Assembly: GCA_963824985.1 (NCBI GenBank)
Contig: CAWGRQ010000029.1
Span: 94,541 to 158,540 of the forward strand
Length of the DNA stretch: 64,000 nucleotides
Direction: 5' to 3'
Source: JAFNAG01 sp963824985
GTDB taxonomy: Bacteria > Acidobacteriota > UBA6911
Shown: positions 25,472 to 33,786 of the stretch, in pieces
Layout of the letters: each line of letters starts with the position of its first letter
How positions within the stretch are numbered: the first letter of the stretch is position 1
Notes under the pieces: model-generated
Seen by the model: the letters and a program-made list of their open reading frames with translations, nothing else
Told to the model about the DNA's origin: nothing
The model's database searches: none
Position numbers and translations under genes: made by a program

Positions 25472-26389
25472 ATGAGCAAACGCGATTTCATTACTATTAG
25501 CAGTTATACTCCGGAGGAGATCAGAAGGCTGATCGAGGACGCGATTGCCATCAAGGCCAACCCGGCGAAATATGCCGAAGCCCTCAAAGGTAAGGCGCTG
25601 GCCATGATCTTCGAGAAGCCGTCGTTGCGTACGCGCGTGACCTTCGACGTCGGGATCCATCAGCTTGGGGGATTCGCAGTCTACCTGTCACCGGCGGAGA
25701 TCAATCTGGGCAAACGCGAATCGGTCGCGGACATTGCCCGGAATCTCGGCCGGATGGTGCAGGGAATTATGGCGCGGACCTTCAGCCACAAGGTGGTGGA
25801 GGAGCTCGCGGCCCATGCGGCCGTGCCCGTTATCAATGGACTGACTGAATACAACCATCCATGCCAGGCGATGGCCGATTATCTGACAATTTTCGAGATC
25901 AGGAAGTCTTTGGCCGGCATCAAGCTCGCCTATGTCGGCGACGGCAACAATGTCGCCCATTCCCTGATCAAGGGTGCGGCGCGTCTCGGGGTGCACCTGG
26001 CCCTGGCGACACCTGCCGGGTATGAACCAAATCCCGAGGTGGTCCGTTGGGCGCGCTCCGCAGGGAAAGCCACCGGCTGCACGATCGATCTTACTCAGGA
26101 TCCGGCCGAAGCTGCCCGTGATGCGGATGCCATTTATACCGACGTCTGGACCAGCATGGGTCAGGAGGCCGAATCGGCGCATCGCCTGGAAATCTTCCGC
26201 CCCTATCAGGTGAATGACGCCCTGTTCGCTCACGCGCGTCCCGATGCGATTTTCCTCCATTGCCTGCCGGCGCATCGTGGTGAGGAGGTGACCGCGGCGG
26301 TCATGGAATCAAACCGCTCGGTGGTCTTCCAGCAGGCAGAAAACCGCCTGCACGCCCAGAAGGCCATTCTGCTTCACCTGATGCAATAG
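25472..26389 (+). CDS. argF: Ornithine carbamoyltransferase
   Basis: The 305-residue protein has the full set of OTCase motifs: FEKPSLRTRVTFDVG (carbamoyl-phosphate loop, with Leu in place of the usual Thr), GLTEYNHPCQAMADYLT, YVGDGNNVAHS, DVWTSMGQE (the SMG ornithine loop) and HCLPAHRGEEVT. It joins carbamoyl phosphate and ornithine to citrulline, or works in reverse for citrulline breakdown. GGAGGAG lies 4 bases before the ATG. The next gene is carbamate kinase and the fifth is ornithine aminotransferase, so a catabolic role (citrulline plus phosphate to ornithine and carbamoyl phosphate, then ATP) fits the context better than arginine biosynthesis. No arginine deiminase gene is present. 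Confidence 0.93.
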   Translation: MSKRDFITISSYTPEEIRRLIEDAIAIKANPAKYAEALKGKALAMIFEKPSLRTRVTFDVGIHQLGGFAVYLSPAEINLGKRESVADIARNLGRMVQGIMARTFSHKVVEELAAHAAVPVINGLTEYNHPCQAMADYLTIFEIRKSLAGIKLAYVGDGNNVAHSLIKGAARLGVHLALATPAGYEPNPEVVRWARSAGKATGCTIDLTQDPAEAARDADAIYTDVWTSMGQEAESAHRLEIFRPYQVNDALFAHARPDAIFLHCLPAHRGEEVTAAVMESNRSVVFQQAENRLHAQKAILLHLMQ

Positions 26390-26398
26390 GGGTTGAAC

Positions 26399-27337
26399 GT
26401 GGCGGAATCGGCACTGATCGCAGTCGGCGGAAACTCCCTGATCCGGGCTGGGGAGAAGGGGACCATCCCGGAACAGATCGCCAATGCCGGGCATATCGGC
26501 AGGGTGATCGTATCCCTGCTGGGATCGGGTATGCAGCTGGTGCTTACGCATGGGAATGGTCCCCAGGTCGGGGCACAACTGCTGCGCTCGGAACGCGCCG
26601 CAGGCCAGGTGTATGAACAGGGACTGGACGTGTGCGTGGCGGCCACCCAGGGTGAAATCGGATACCTGCTCCAGCAAACCCTGCAGCGGGAACTCCAGAG
26701 AGCCGGGATGTTGCAGCCCGTAACGACAGTCCTGACGCAAATGGTGGTTGCGGCCGACGATCCCGCTTTCCACAATCCCACCAAACCCATCGGGCCCTTT
26801 TACTCCGCTGCGGACGCCTTGGAAAAGAGCCGTACCCTTGGTTGGGCCATGGTGGAGGATGCCTCGCGCGGGTACCGTCGGGTGGTAGCTTCTCCAATTC
26901 CGATCGAGATCATCGAGGAAGAGGTCATCCGTCGCACCATGAATGCCGGGATGTTGGTGATTGCCGCCGGTGGAGGCGGTATCCCGGTGGTCCGGGACAA
27001 TGGGGCCTTCCGAGGAGTGGATGCGGTGATCGACAAGGATCGCGCCTCGGTGCTGTTGGCCATGAAGTTGGGCGTGGACCGGTTGGTGTTTTCTACCGAT
27101 ACCGATCATGTATACCTCAAGTTCAAACAGCCCGGTCAACGGGCCCTCAAAAGAGTCGGTATCGAGGAGCTGCAAGGCTACCAGGAGGCCGGAGAGTTTC
27201 CTCCGGGAAGTATGGGACCAAAAGTCGAGGCCGTCATTCGGTTTTTGCGGGCCGGAGGGAAACGGGCGGTCATCGCTTCCCTGGAAAATCTGGCAGAGGC
27301 GGTGAACGGGGAAGCGGGAACGCTAATTGTACCCTGA
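26399..27337 (+). CDS. arcC: Carbamate kinase
   Basis: The GTG at 26399 has AGGGG at 6-base spacing, giving 312 residues; a TTG at 26393 is less likely. Family motifs are complete: IAVGGNSLIRAG, LTHGNGPQVGAQLL, ATQGEIGYLLQQTL, NPTKPIGPFY, VIAAGGGGIPVV, AVIDKDRASVLLA and PPGSMGPKVEAV. The enzyme makes ATP from ADP and carbamoyl phosphate, releasing carbamate that decomposes to CO2 and ammonia. It lies 9 bases after the OTCase stop. Together they form the energy-yielding end of a citrulline/ornithine pathway. Confidence 0.94.
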   Translation: MAESALIAVGGNSLIRAGEKGTIPEQIANAGHIGRVIVSLLGSGMQLVLTHGNGPQVGAQLLRSERAAGQVYEQGLDVCVAATQGEIGYLLQQTLQRELQRAGMLQPVTTVLTQMVVAADDPAFHNPTKPIGPFYSAADALEKSRTLGWAMVEDASRGYRRVVASPIPIEIIEEEVIRRTMNAGMLVIAAGGGGIPVVRDNGAFRGVDAVIDKDRASVLLAMKLGVDRLVFSTDTDHVYLKFKQPGQRALKRVGIEELQGYQEAGEFPPGSMGPKVEAVIRFLRAGGKRAVIASLENLAEAVNGEAGTLIVP

Positions 27338-27355
27338 TCGGAGAAGGGGCCGGCC

Positions 27356-28270
27356 ATGAGTCTGCGACACGTGATTGAATCCCAGCAGTTCACGGTGCCA
27401 TTGCTCTTGGAGTTGTTCGAACGGACGCGCGCCATGGAAAGGATCGTGGCGCGGGGCGGGACTCTCGACTATCAGAATCGGATCATGGCGACGCTTTTTT
27501 ATCAGCCCTCGACCAGAACCAGGATTTCTTTCGAGGCCGCCATGTATCGCCTGGGAGGCCGGGTCAGCTCAACGGAACAGGCCCGGGTTTTCTCCTCGGA
27601 AGTCGAGGGGGAACAGCTTGAGGATACTATCCGGATCATCTCCGGCTACACGGATGTGATCGTGCTGCGCCATTCCGAAATGGGCGGAGCCGCCCGCGCG
27701 GCTTCCGTGTCCAGGGTGCCGGTAATCAACGCGGGGGATGGCAGCGGCGGACAACACCCCACCCAGGCACTTCTCGATCTCTACACAATTTTCCGCGAAC
27801 GCCGCACACTCGATGGATTGAGCATCGCTATGGTCGGGGAACTGGACCAGGGGCGTACGGTGCGCTCCCTGGCGTATTTCCTGAGCAAGTTCGACCGCGT
27901 CAAGATCCACTTTGTGAGCCCCCCCGAGGTGCGCATGAAGAGGGACATCCTGGCGCATCTCGAAGAGCACAACGTATGGTATGCGCAGGAATCGGAGCTC
28001 GATCGCGTGATCAAAGATGTCGATGTTCTTTATATGACGCAGATTCACCCCGGTCGCATGCCGGATCACGACCGGCTGCGGAAATATTTTGTGGACGCGT
28101 CTGTCCTGCGAAAAATGCGGGCGAACGCTATGATCCTTCACCCTCTGCCGCGCACGGTGGAACTCGACAAAAGCGTGGATGCCGACCCGCGCGCCTTTTA
28201 CTTTCAACAGGCGAACAACGGGCTGTTTGTGCGCATGGCACTCGTGAGCATGGTTTTGGATTCGAAGTGA
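27356..28270 (+). CDS. Aspartate carbamoyltransferase-like transcarbamylase with altered acceptor site
   Basis: This 304-residue protein aligns with catalytic chain PyrB with the same numbering as E. coli. Carbamoyl-phosphate residues are intact: Ser52-Thr53-Arg54-Thr55, Arg105, His134, Gln137, and also Arg167, Pro266-type HPLPR. The residues that bind aspartate are not: Lys84 is Glu (SSEVEGEQLEDT), Arg229 is Gln and Gln231 is His (YMTQIHPGRMP instead of YMTRxQxER). That predicts a transcarbamylase that uses a different amine acceptor, or an impaired enzyme. GGAG precedes the ATG. It sits fourth in an operon with OTCase, carbamate kinase and ornithine aminotransferase and without other pyrimidine genes. 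Automatic annotation would call it pyrB; I regard that as doubtful. No regulatory chain PyrI is nearby. Confidence 0.85.
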   Translation: MSLRHVIESQQFTVPLLLELFERTRAMERIVARGGTLDYQNRIMATLFYQPSTRTRISFEAAMYRLGGRVSSTEQARVFSSEVEGEQLEDTIRIISGYTDVIVLRHSEMGGAARAASVSRVPVINAGDGSGGQHPTQALLDLYTIFRERRTLDGLSIAMVGELDQGRTVRSLAYFLSKFDRVKIHFVSPPEVRMKRDILAHLEEHNVWYAQESELDRVIKDVDVLYMTQIHPGRMPDHDRLRKYFVDASVLRKMRANAMILHPLPRTVELDKSVDADPRAFYFQQANNGLFVRMALVSMVLDSK

Positions 28271-28310
28271 CCGCGAATATTTATATTGTGCTGCCTTGAA
28301 AGGAGGCTTT

Positions 28311-29510
28311 ATGAATCCCTCTATGACAACCAAGGACCTGATCGAACTCGAGGACCTATATGGCGCCCACAACTACCACCCGCTGGATGTCGTCGTTCAG
28401 AAGGCGCAGGGCGTCTGGGTTTATGACGTAGACGGCAAGCGCTACATGGACTGCCTGGCCGCCTATTCCGCGGTGAATCAGGGGCATTGCCATCCAAAAA
28501 TCATGAGCGCCATGGTCGAGCAGGCGCACCGGGTTACGTTGACTTCCCGCGCCTTCCGCAACGATCAGCTGCCGTTACTCTGCAGGGATCTTCACGACCT
28601 CGCGGGCATGGATATGGTGTTGCCGATGAACTCCGGGGCGGAAGCCGTGGAGACCGCTCTCAAAGCCGCGCGGAAGTGGGGCTACACTGTGAAGGGGATT
28701 GAACCCGGCAAGGCCGAAATCATCACCTGCACCAACAACTTTCACGGGCGCACGATCACGATCGTCAGCTTCTCAACGGACGCTCAATATCGCGACGGTT
28801 TCGGCCCCTTCACACCGGGCTTTACCGTAATTCCGTACAACGACGTCGAAGCGCTGCGCCGCGCCATCACGCCCAATACATGCGCATTTCTCGTTGAACC
28901 CATTCAGGGAGAGGCCGGCATTCTGGTTCCTGCGGACGGCTACCTGAAGCAATGTGAGGCCCTGTGCCGTGAAAACAGGGTGTTGTTCGTTCTCGACGAA
29001 ATCCAGTCGGGCCTGGGCCGAACCGGCAAGCTGTTCGCCTATATGCACGAGAAGGTGCAGCCGGACATGGTGATCATAGGCAAGGCGCTTTCGGGAGGCT
29101 ACTATCCAGTTTCCGCCGTACTGGCGCCGCGCAATGTGCTCGGGGTATTTCATCCCGGCGATCACGGCAGCACCTTTGGAGGCAATCCGCTGGCCTGCGC
29201 CATTGCCCGTGCCGCCCTGAAGGTACTCACTGAGGAGAAGCTGGTCGAGCGATCAGCCGAGCTCGGCGCCTATTTCCTTGAAAAACTGCGGACGATCGGG
29301 GCGCCGGACATCGTCGAGATCCGGGGGCGAGGGCTATGGATCGGGATCGAATTGCGAGTTCCCGCGCGCCCGTACTGTGAGAAGTTGAAAGAGGAGGGAA
29401 TTCTCTGCAAGGAGACCCACGATCACGTAATCCGCGTGGCGCCGCCGCTGGTGATTACCCGGGAGGAGATCGATTGGGCAATGGAGCGCTTCCGAAAGGT
29501 CCTGAAGTAG
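28311..29510 (+). CDS. rocD: Ornithine--oxo-acid aminotransferase
   Basis: A perfect AAGGAGG lies 5 bases before ATG 28311, giving 399 residues; the frame also opens at TTG 28296 within that site. It is a class III PLP aminotransferase of ornithine type: DVDGKRYMDCLAAYSAVNQGH, MNSGAEAVETALKAARKW, NNFHGRTITIVSFS, VEPIQGEAGI, LDEIQSGLGRTGK, the PLP lysine in IIGKALSGGYYPVSA, and GSTFGGNPLA. The SAVNQGHCHPKI segment and lack of the acetylornithine-type C-terminus favour RocD over ArgD. It converts ornithine and 2-oxoglutarate to glutamate semialdehyde and glutamate, which feeds ornithine from the OTCase reaction into proline and glutamate metabolism. It ends the five-gene operon. Confidence 0.93.
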   Translation: MNPSMTTKDLIELEDLYGAHNYHPLDVVVQKAQGVWVYDVDGKRYMDCLAAYSAVNQGHCHPKIMSAMVEQAHRVTLTSRAFRNDQLPLLCRDLHDLAGMDMVLPMNSGAEAVETALKAARKWGYTVKGIEPGKAEIITCTNNFHGRTITIVSFSTDAQYRDGFGPFTPGFTVIPYNDVEALRRAITPNTCAFLVEPIQGEAGILVPADGYLKQCEALCRENRVLFVLDEIQSGLGRTGKLFAYMHEKVQPDMVIIGKALSGGYYPVSAVLAPRNVLGVFHPGDHGSTFGGNPLACAIARAALKVLTEEKLVERSAELGAYFLEKLRTIGAPDIVEIRGRGLWIGIELRVPARPYCEKLKEEGILCKETHDHVIRVAPPLVITREEIDWAMERFRKVLK

Positions 29511-29544
29511 GAGATCGGCGCTCGAGCACGCGACGTGTCTGCGC

Positions 29545-29714
29545 ACAAAGCTTGCCACGGATTGCACGGATATCACAGATTGCCCCCAATAAGGCCGATC
29601 CAAAGAGATAAGTTCCAGTAAAATCCGTGCAATCCTCGGCCTGATTATTTGGATCGGGCTTGAGCGAACAGTATTGGAGTTAATCCGCATTATTCAAGCT
29701 GCACGACGTTTCAG
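29545..29714. repeat. Dispersed repeat, family 3, copy F
   Basis: This segment matches 38959-39125 along its whole length with scattered differences: both start ACAAA(AA)GCTTGCCAC, continue through GATCCAAAGA(A/G)ATAAGT and AAATCCGTG, and end GACG(C/T)TTCAG. No coding capacity is apparent. It directly abuts a family 2 palindrome, so the 330-base gap 29511-29840 is almost entirely repeat sequence. Confidence 0.75.
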
Positions 29715-29830
29715 GACGCGGATGAACGCGGATTGGATCCGTGTTCTTCCGCGTCCCAAAAACTCTCCGTTATGAGCGAATCCCGGCGTCAGGTATTGAT
29801 ATTCGTGCGTTTGCGAAAGACTTTCATGAA
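29714..29830. repeat. REP-like palindrome and conserved flank, family 2, copy D
   Basis: GGACGCGGATGAACGCGGAT (29714-29733) pairs with 29737-29756 at 18 of 20 positions around a TGG loop. The flank up to 29830 matches copy C at 17071-17163. In both copies the flank ends in a GTTTGC-AAAGAC-TTCATGAA block just before a leftward gene end. Confidence 0.78.
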
Positions 29831-29840
29831 CAACGCGAAC

Positions 29841-30809
29841 TTAGGGGACCAGGAGAACTTTGCCGGCCGTCTGGCGGCTCTCCAGCGCCTGATGGGCTGC
29901 GGCGGCCTGCCGCAACGGGAAGGTGCGATCGATACGAAGCTTCACCCGGCCCCGGGCAATCCACTGGAACAGGTCGGCCGCCCTCACGCCGATTTCTTCG
30001 GCGCTGGACGAGTAGTGGGCAAGGCCCGGGCGCGTCACATAGAGAGAGCCCTTGGCGTTGAGCAGGTTCAGATCGATCGGTGGTACCGGACCGCTGGATT
30101 GGCCGAATAACACCATCGTGCCCCTGCGCCTGAGGCAGTTCAGGCTTTTCTCGAACGTGGTCCGCCCTACCGAATCGTACACGACGTCGACCCCTCGACC
30201 TCCAGTGATCCGCTTCACCTCTGCCTCAAAATCGGACTGATCGTAGCGGATCACGTGATCGGCGCCTGCGTCCCGGGCGAGTCTGTCCTTGTCGTCTGTA
30301 GAGACCGTGCCGATCACATCGGCTCCGATTACCTTCGCAACCTGGATCAGCAGGAGGCCGACCCCACCGGCGGCGGCATGTACGAGCGCGGTCTGCCCGC
30401 CGCGGAGCGGGAAGGTGGAATGCGTGAGGTAATGGGCAGTCATGCCCTGGAGCATGGTGGCGGCTCCGGCGGCATAATCGATTTCCTCCGGCAATTTGAC
30501 CAGCTGCCAGGCCTGGGCGAGCGCATATTCGCCATAAGCGCCCAGGTTCATGGCATAGGCCACGCGGTCGCCCGGGATTAGGTCTTTCACCCCATCGCCA
30601 ACGGCGTCGACCACGCCGGCCGCCTCCATTCCGGGCGTGAAGGGGAGCGGAGTTTTGTAGAGGCCGTTGCGGAAATAGACGTCAATATAATTCAATCCGA
30701 TGGCTCGGACCGACACCCGGACCTGCCCCGGACCGGGCGCGGGAACGGGCACTTCCTCGTAGACGAGTTTATCCGGGCCGCCGGTTTCATGCACGCGAAT
30801 GGCTTTCAT
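29841..30809 (-). CDS. NADPH:quinone oxidoreductase, zinc-independent medium-chain reductase
   Basis: ATG 30809 has GGAGGG 10 bases upstream and gives 322 residues. The GroES-like half begins MKAIRVHETGGPDKLVYEEV and contains LNYIDVYFRNGLYKTPLPF, the quinone-reductase motif; the structural and catalytic zinc ligands of alcohol dehydrogenases are absent. The Rossmann half contains AAAGGVGLLLIQVAKVIGADVIGTVST and VYDSVGRTTFEKSL. The enzyme reduces quinones or enals with NADPH in the cytosol. It stands alone, convergent with the carbamoyl operon across repeat DNA and divergent from an S9 peptidase gene. Confidence 0.92.
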   Translation of the reverse strand: MKAIRVHETGGPDKLVYEEVPVPAPGPGQVRVSVRAIGLNYIDVYFRNGLYKTPLPFTPGMEAAGVVDAVGDGVKDLIPGDRVAYAMNLGAYGEYALAQAWQLVKLPEEIDYAAGAATMLQGMTAHYLTHSTFPLRGGQTALVHAAAGGVGLLLIQVAKVIGADVIGTVSTDDKDRLARDAGADHVIRYDQSDFEAEVKRITGGRGVDVVYDSVGRTTFEKSLNCLRRRGTMVLFGQSSGPVPPIDLNLLNAKGSLYVTRPGLAHYSSSAEEIGVRAADLFQWIARGRVKLRIDRTFPLRQAAAAHQALESRQTAGKVLLVP

Positions 30810-30963
30810 CCTCGATCCCTCCAGTGGGTTAGGTTCATACAATAGTGCATGCCCCGGGGAGATTGTCAATCATTCGGCCGACTCACGGACGATCCCTGCC
30901 TCTGATATACTGCTCCACGAGCATATTGGGCTGCGACAACCGTGATCTCGAGAGGAGGCAAAC

Positions 30964-33003
30964 ATGAGGATATCTGCTGTTGTTTCGATAGCTCTTTTGG
31001 CCTGCGCGGTCGGTTCGGATTCCGGCCTGACCCAGCAGCGGCATCCCATGACTTTCGAAGATCTGGCCGGATTCGGCCGTGTAAGTGATCCCCAGATATC
31101 TCCGGACGGACTCGCGGTCGCCTTCTCGATCGGTAAAGTCGACCTCGCGAGCAACACCAGCAACAGCGATGTCTGGCTGATTCCGGTGGCCGGAGGGACT
31201 CCCCGCCAGTTGACCAAAAGCGACCGGCGCGACAACAACGCGCGCTGGTCGCCGGACGGCAAGCGGCTGGCATTCATTTCGAGCCGTGACGGCGGCCCGC
31301 AAGTCTGGATCCTCGACATGGCCGGCGGCGAAGCCAGAAAATTGACATCCATTTCCACCGGGGCGGATGGTGTCATCTGGTCACCGGATGGCAGATACCT
31401 GGCCTTCACTTCGGAGGTCTATCCCGACTGCCGCGACGACGCCTGCAATGCCCGGCGCGCCCGGGAAGCGGAATCCGCCAAAGTAAAGGCGAAGATTTTC
31501 GATCGCCTGCTGTACCGGCATTGGAATGCCTGGAAGGATGGCAAGAGATCTCATATTTTCGTGATCGCGGCCGACGGGGGGGGGCCCCGGGATCTGACCC
31601 CGGGTGACTTCGACTCCCCGCCGTTTTCTCTTGGCGGCCCCACGGACTATGATTTCTCCCCCGACGGGCGGGAACTCTGTTTTGCCAACAATGCCGAGCT
31701 GGTCGAAGCCACGTCCACAAACGGCGATCTCTGGACCGTGCCGGTTTCCGGGGGTGAGGAGCGCAAGATTACAGGCAATCCCGCCAATGATGGCTCCCCT
31801 CTTTACTCTCCAGACGGCAAGTACATCGCCTACCGTGCTCAGCGGCGTCCCGGCTTTGAATCCGATCGATTCGAGCTCATGCTTTACGACCGTGCCGCGG
31901 GAACTTCTCGCTCCATCACCGCGAGCCTGGATCGTTCCATCGGTACCCTGGTCTGGGCTCCTGACAGTCGTTCCCTCTTTTTCACTGCGGAGGACGAGGC
32001 TTTTTCCAGTATCTACCGGGTGAGTGTGAGCGGAGGCACCCCGGAGCGTTTGACGGAGAAGACATACAATGACGAGGTGAATGTGACTCCGGACGGAGGG
32101 ACTATCGTCTTTTCGCGACAGAGCCTTTCCCGGCCCCCGGAGTTGTACCGTGCCGGCGCGGACGGGAGCGGCGCCCGACGACTCACTTCAGTCAATGACG
32201 CCGCGCTCGCGACCATTCAATCAGGAGCGGTCGAGAACATCACCTATACGGGCGCCGGAAATGCGAATATTCAAGCCTGGATTGTTAAACCGCCATCCTT
32301 CGCTCCCGACCGTAAATACCCCGCCGTCTTCCTGATTCATGGCGGGCCCCAGGGTTCCTGGGGGGATGCGTTCTCCTATCGATGGAGTCTGCAGATGTTC
32401 GCGAGTCGAGGGTATGTGGTGTTTGCCTCCAATCCCCGCGGTAGCACCGGCTTCGGCCAGCGGTTCACGGATGAGATCTCCGGTGACTGGGGCGGGAAGG
32501 TCTACCAGGATCTGATGAATGGTGCGGATTACCTGGCGAAACTTCCCTATGTGGACGCGGGCCGGATGGCGGCTGCCGGCGCCAGCTACGGCGGATACAT
32601 GATTGACTGGATCGAGGGGCATACCGGCCGATTCAAGTGCCTGGTCAGCCATGACGGTGTTTATGATCTGGTCAGCATGTTCGGGGCGACGGAGGAGTTA
32701 TGGTTCCCGCTGTGGGATTTGCAGGGGACACCGTGGGACAATCCGACGCTCTACGAAAAATGGTCGCCATCCAGCTATGTAAAGAATTTCAAGACGCCGA
32801 TGTTGGTAGTGCACGGAGAACTCGATTACCGGGTTCCGGTGACCCAGGGATTCGAGCTTTTTACCGCTTTGCATCTGATGAAAGTGCCGTCCAAGTTCCT
32901 ATACTTCCCCGACGAGGGGCATTGGGTGATGAAGCCGCAGAACAGCCGGCTCTGGTACCAGACGGTCCTGGACTGGATTGATCAGTGGACCAGGCAAGAG
33001 TAA
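30964..33003 (+). CDS. Exported S9 family serine peptidase (acylaminoacyl-peptidase/DPP IV-like)
   Basis: AGGAGG precedes the ATG by 6 bases, giving 679 residues. A short signal peptide (VVSIALLACAVG) leads to a WD40/TolB-like beta-propeller with repeated SPDG blades (ISPDGLAVAFS, WSPDGKRLAFIS, WSPDGRYLAFTS, FSPDGRELCF, YSPDGKYIAY). The C-terminal alpha/beta hydrolase has the nucleophile motif AAGASYGGYM, an acid in LVVHGELDYRVP and the histidine in FPDEGHWVMKP. Such enzymes cleave short peptides in the periplasm or outside the cell and are numerous in Acidobacteriota and Bacteroidota. It is monocistronic. Confidence 0.93.
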   Translation: MRISAVVSIALLACAVGSDSGLTQQRHPMTFEDLAGFGRVSDPQISPDGLAVAFSIGKVDLASNTSNSDVWLIPVAGGTPRQLTKSDRRDNNARWSPDGKRLAFISSRDGGPQVWILDMAGGEARKLTSISTGADGVIWSPDGRYLAFTSEVYPDCRDDACNARRAREAESAKVKAKIFDRLLYRHWNAWKDGKRSHIFVIAADGGGPRDLTPGDFDSPPFSLGGPTDYDFSPDGRELCFANNAELVEATSTNGDLWTVPVSGGEERKITGNPANDGSPLYSPDGKYIAYRAQRRPGFESDRFELMLYDRAAGTSRSITASLDRSIGTLVWAPDSRSLFFTAEDEAFSSIYRVSVSGGTPERLTEKTYNDEVNVTPDGGTIVFSRQSLSRPPELYRAGADGSGARRLTSVNDAALATIQSGAVENITYTGAGNANIQAWIVKPPSFAPDRKYPAVFLIHGGPQGSWGDAFSYRWSLQMFASRGYVVFASNPRGSTGFGQRFTDEISGDWGGKVYQDLMNGADYLAKLPYVDAGRMAAAGASYGGYMIDWIEGHTGRFKCLVSHDGVYDLVSMFGATEELWFPLWDLQGTPWDNPTLYEKWSPSSYVKNFKTPMLVVHGELDYRVPVTQGFELFTALHLMKVPSKFLYFPDEGHWVMKPQNSRLWYQTVLDWIDQWTRQE

Positions 33004-33027
33004 TAGGCCCCGGGGTTCGAGAGCCGG

Positions 33028-33112
33028 TGTCAGGTCTGGGAGTTTTTTTTGTCTGAGGGCCTCGAAGGTAACATCAGGGGCGGAAGTAACAAAAGATCTT
33101 CCAGACCTGACA
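33028..33112. repeat. MITE- or REP-like element with 12-bp terminal inverted repeats
   Basis: TGTCAGGTCTGG (33028-33039) and CCAGACCTGACA (33101-33112) are perfect inverted repeats bounding 85 bases, with a run of eight T just inside the left end. It lies 25 bases after the S9 peptidase stop. The ends resemble palindromes mobilised by RAYT (REP-associated tyrosine) transposases, but no transposase is in the window. The T run following GC-rich sequence could also terminate the peptidase transcript. Confidence 0.6.
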
Positions 33113-33142
33113 TCGGCGATACTGTTTGCGCACGCCTGCAGT

Positions 33143-33607
33143 TCAGAGGGGACATGCCATGCGATAAGCATGCCTGCCGCTGGCGTAATAATCCTGTAGA
33201 GTCTCCATCCGCCTATAGCCGAATCCTTCATAAAAAGCTTGCGCCGGACCGTTGCCGACATCCACTTCCAGGACCGCACGGGAGGCCCCGGCATCCCGGA
33301 ACTCGTCGTGAAGCAGTCTGAGCAACGTGGTTCCCAAGCCGTTGCGCCTCGCCTGCGGCAGCACGTCGATCGTGATCACGTGCGCGCAGGCATTCTCTTC
33401 CAAGTGGCCGATGGCAAATCCGAGGATTTCACCGGCGCATTCCGCAACGCGAACGAAGGGGCGGCCATGGCGGATGTAAAAGGCCAGCTCCGCCCGCGTA
33501 TACGCGATGCCCCGTTCAAAACAGATGGCATCGATCGCATGCAGCCGGGCGAGGTCCTCGGTACGGAAGCCGCGAATGATGACCGCGGGAGTGGAGTGAT
33601 TCAGCAT
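33143..33607 (-). CDS. GNAT-family N-acetyltransferase, RimI-like
   Basis: ATG 33607 (MLNHSTPAVIIRGF) gives 154 residues; the frame remains open upstream to 33778, with another ATG at 33616. The acetyl-CoA-binding motif A is VLPQARRNGLGTTLLRLLHDEF (Q/RxxGxG/A), preceded by a GFAIGHLEENACAHVITI strand and followed by VGNGPAQAFYEGFGYRRM, typical of RimI-type alanine acetyltransferases and related enzymes. It would transfer acetyl to a protein or small-molecule amine in the cytosol; the substrate is unknown. No clear ribosome site is visible. Confidence 0.85.
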   Translation of the reverse strand: MLNHSTPAVIIRGFRTEDLARLHAIDAICFERGIAYTRAELAFYIRHGRPFVRVAECAGEILGFAIGHLEENACAHVITIDVLPQARRNGLGTTLLRLLHDEFRDAGASRAVLEVDVGNGPAQAFYEGFGYRRMETLQDYYASGRHAYRMACPL

Positions 33608-33786
33608 GAAACTCATTATACTAATCAATGCAGCATTAAGTGGATATTCTGTGTTTCCCCGATCCGGGTCATTGTTTGTCGAATGCCGCAACGGCTGTGA
33701 GTTGTTCCCCCGAGACCTCCGTACCATAATGGGTGCCCGGGAGATTTCAACGGGCTTCGAGTTCGAGTTATGGTACATATGTGCCC

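Noticed and set aside
24025..25491. Long minus-strand ORF of about 488 codons over the COG2403 GTPase gene
   Set aside because: It is the mirror of a strongly supported plus-strand gene with recognised motifs and a good ribosome site; the antisense translation has no family features.
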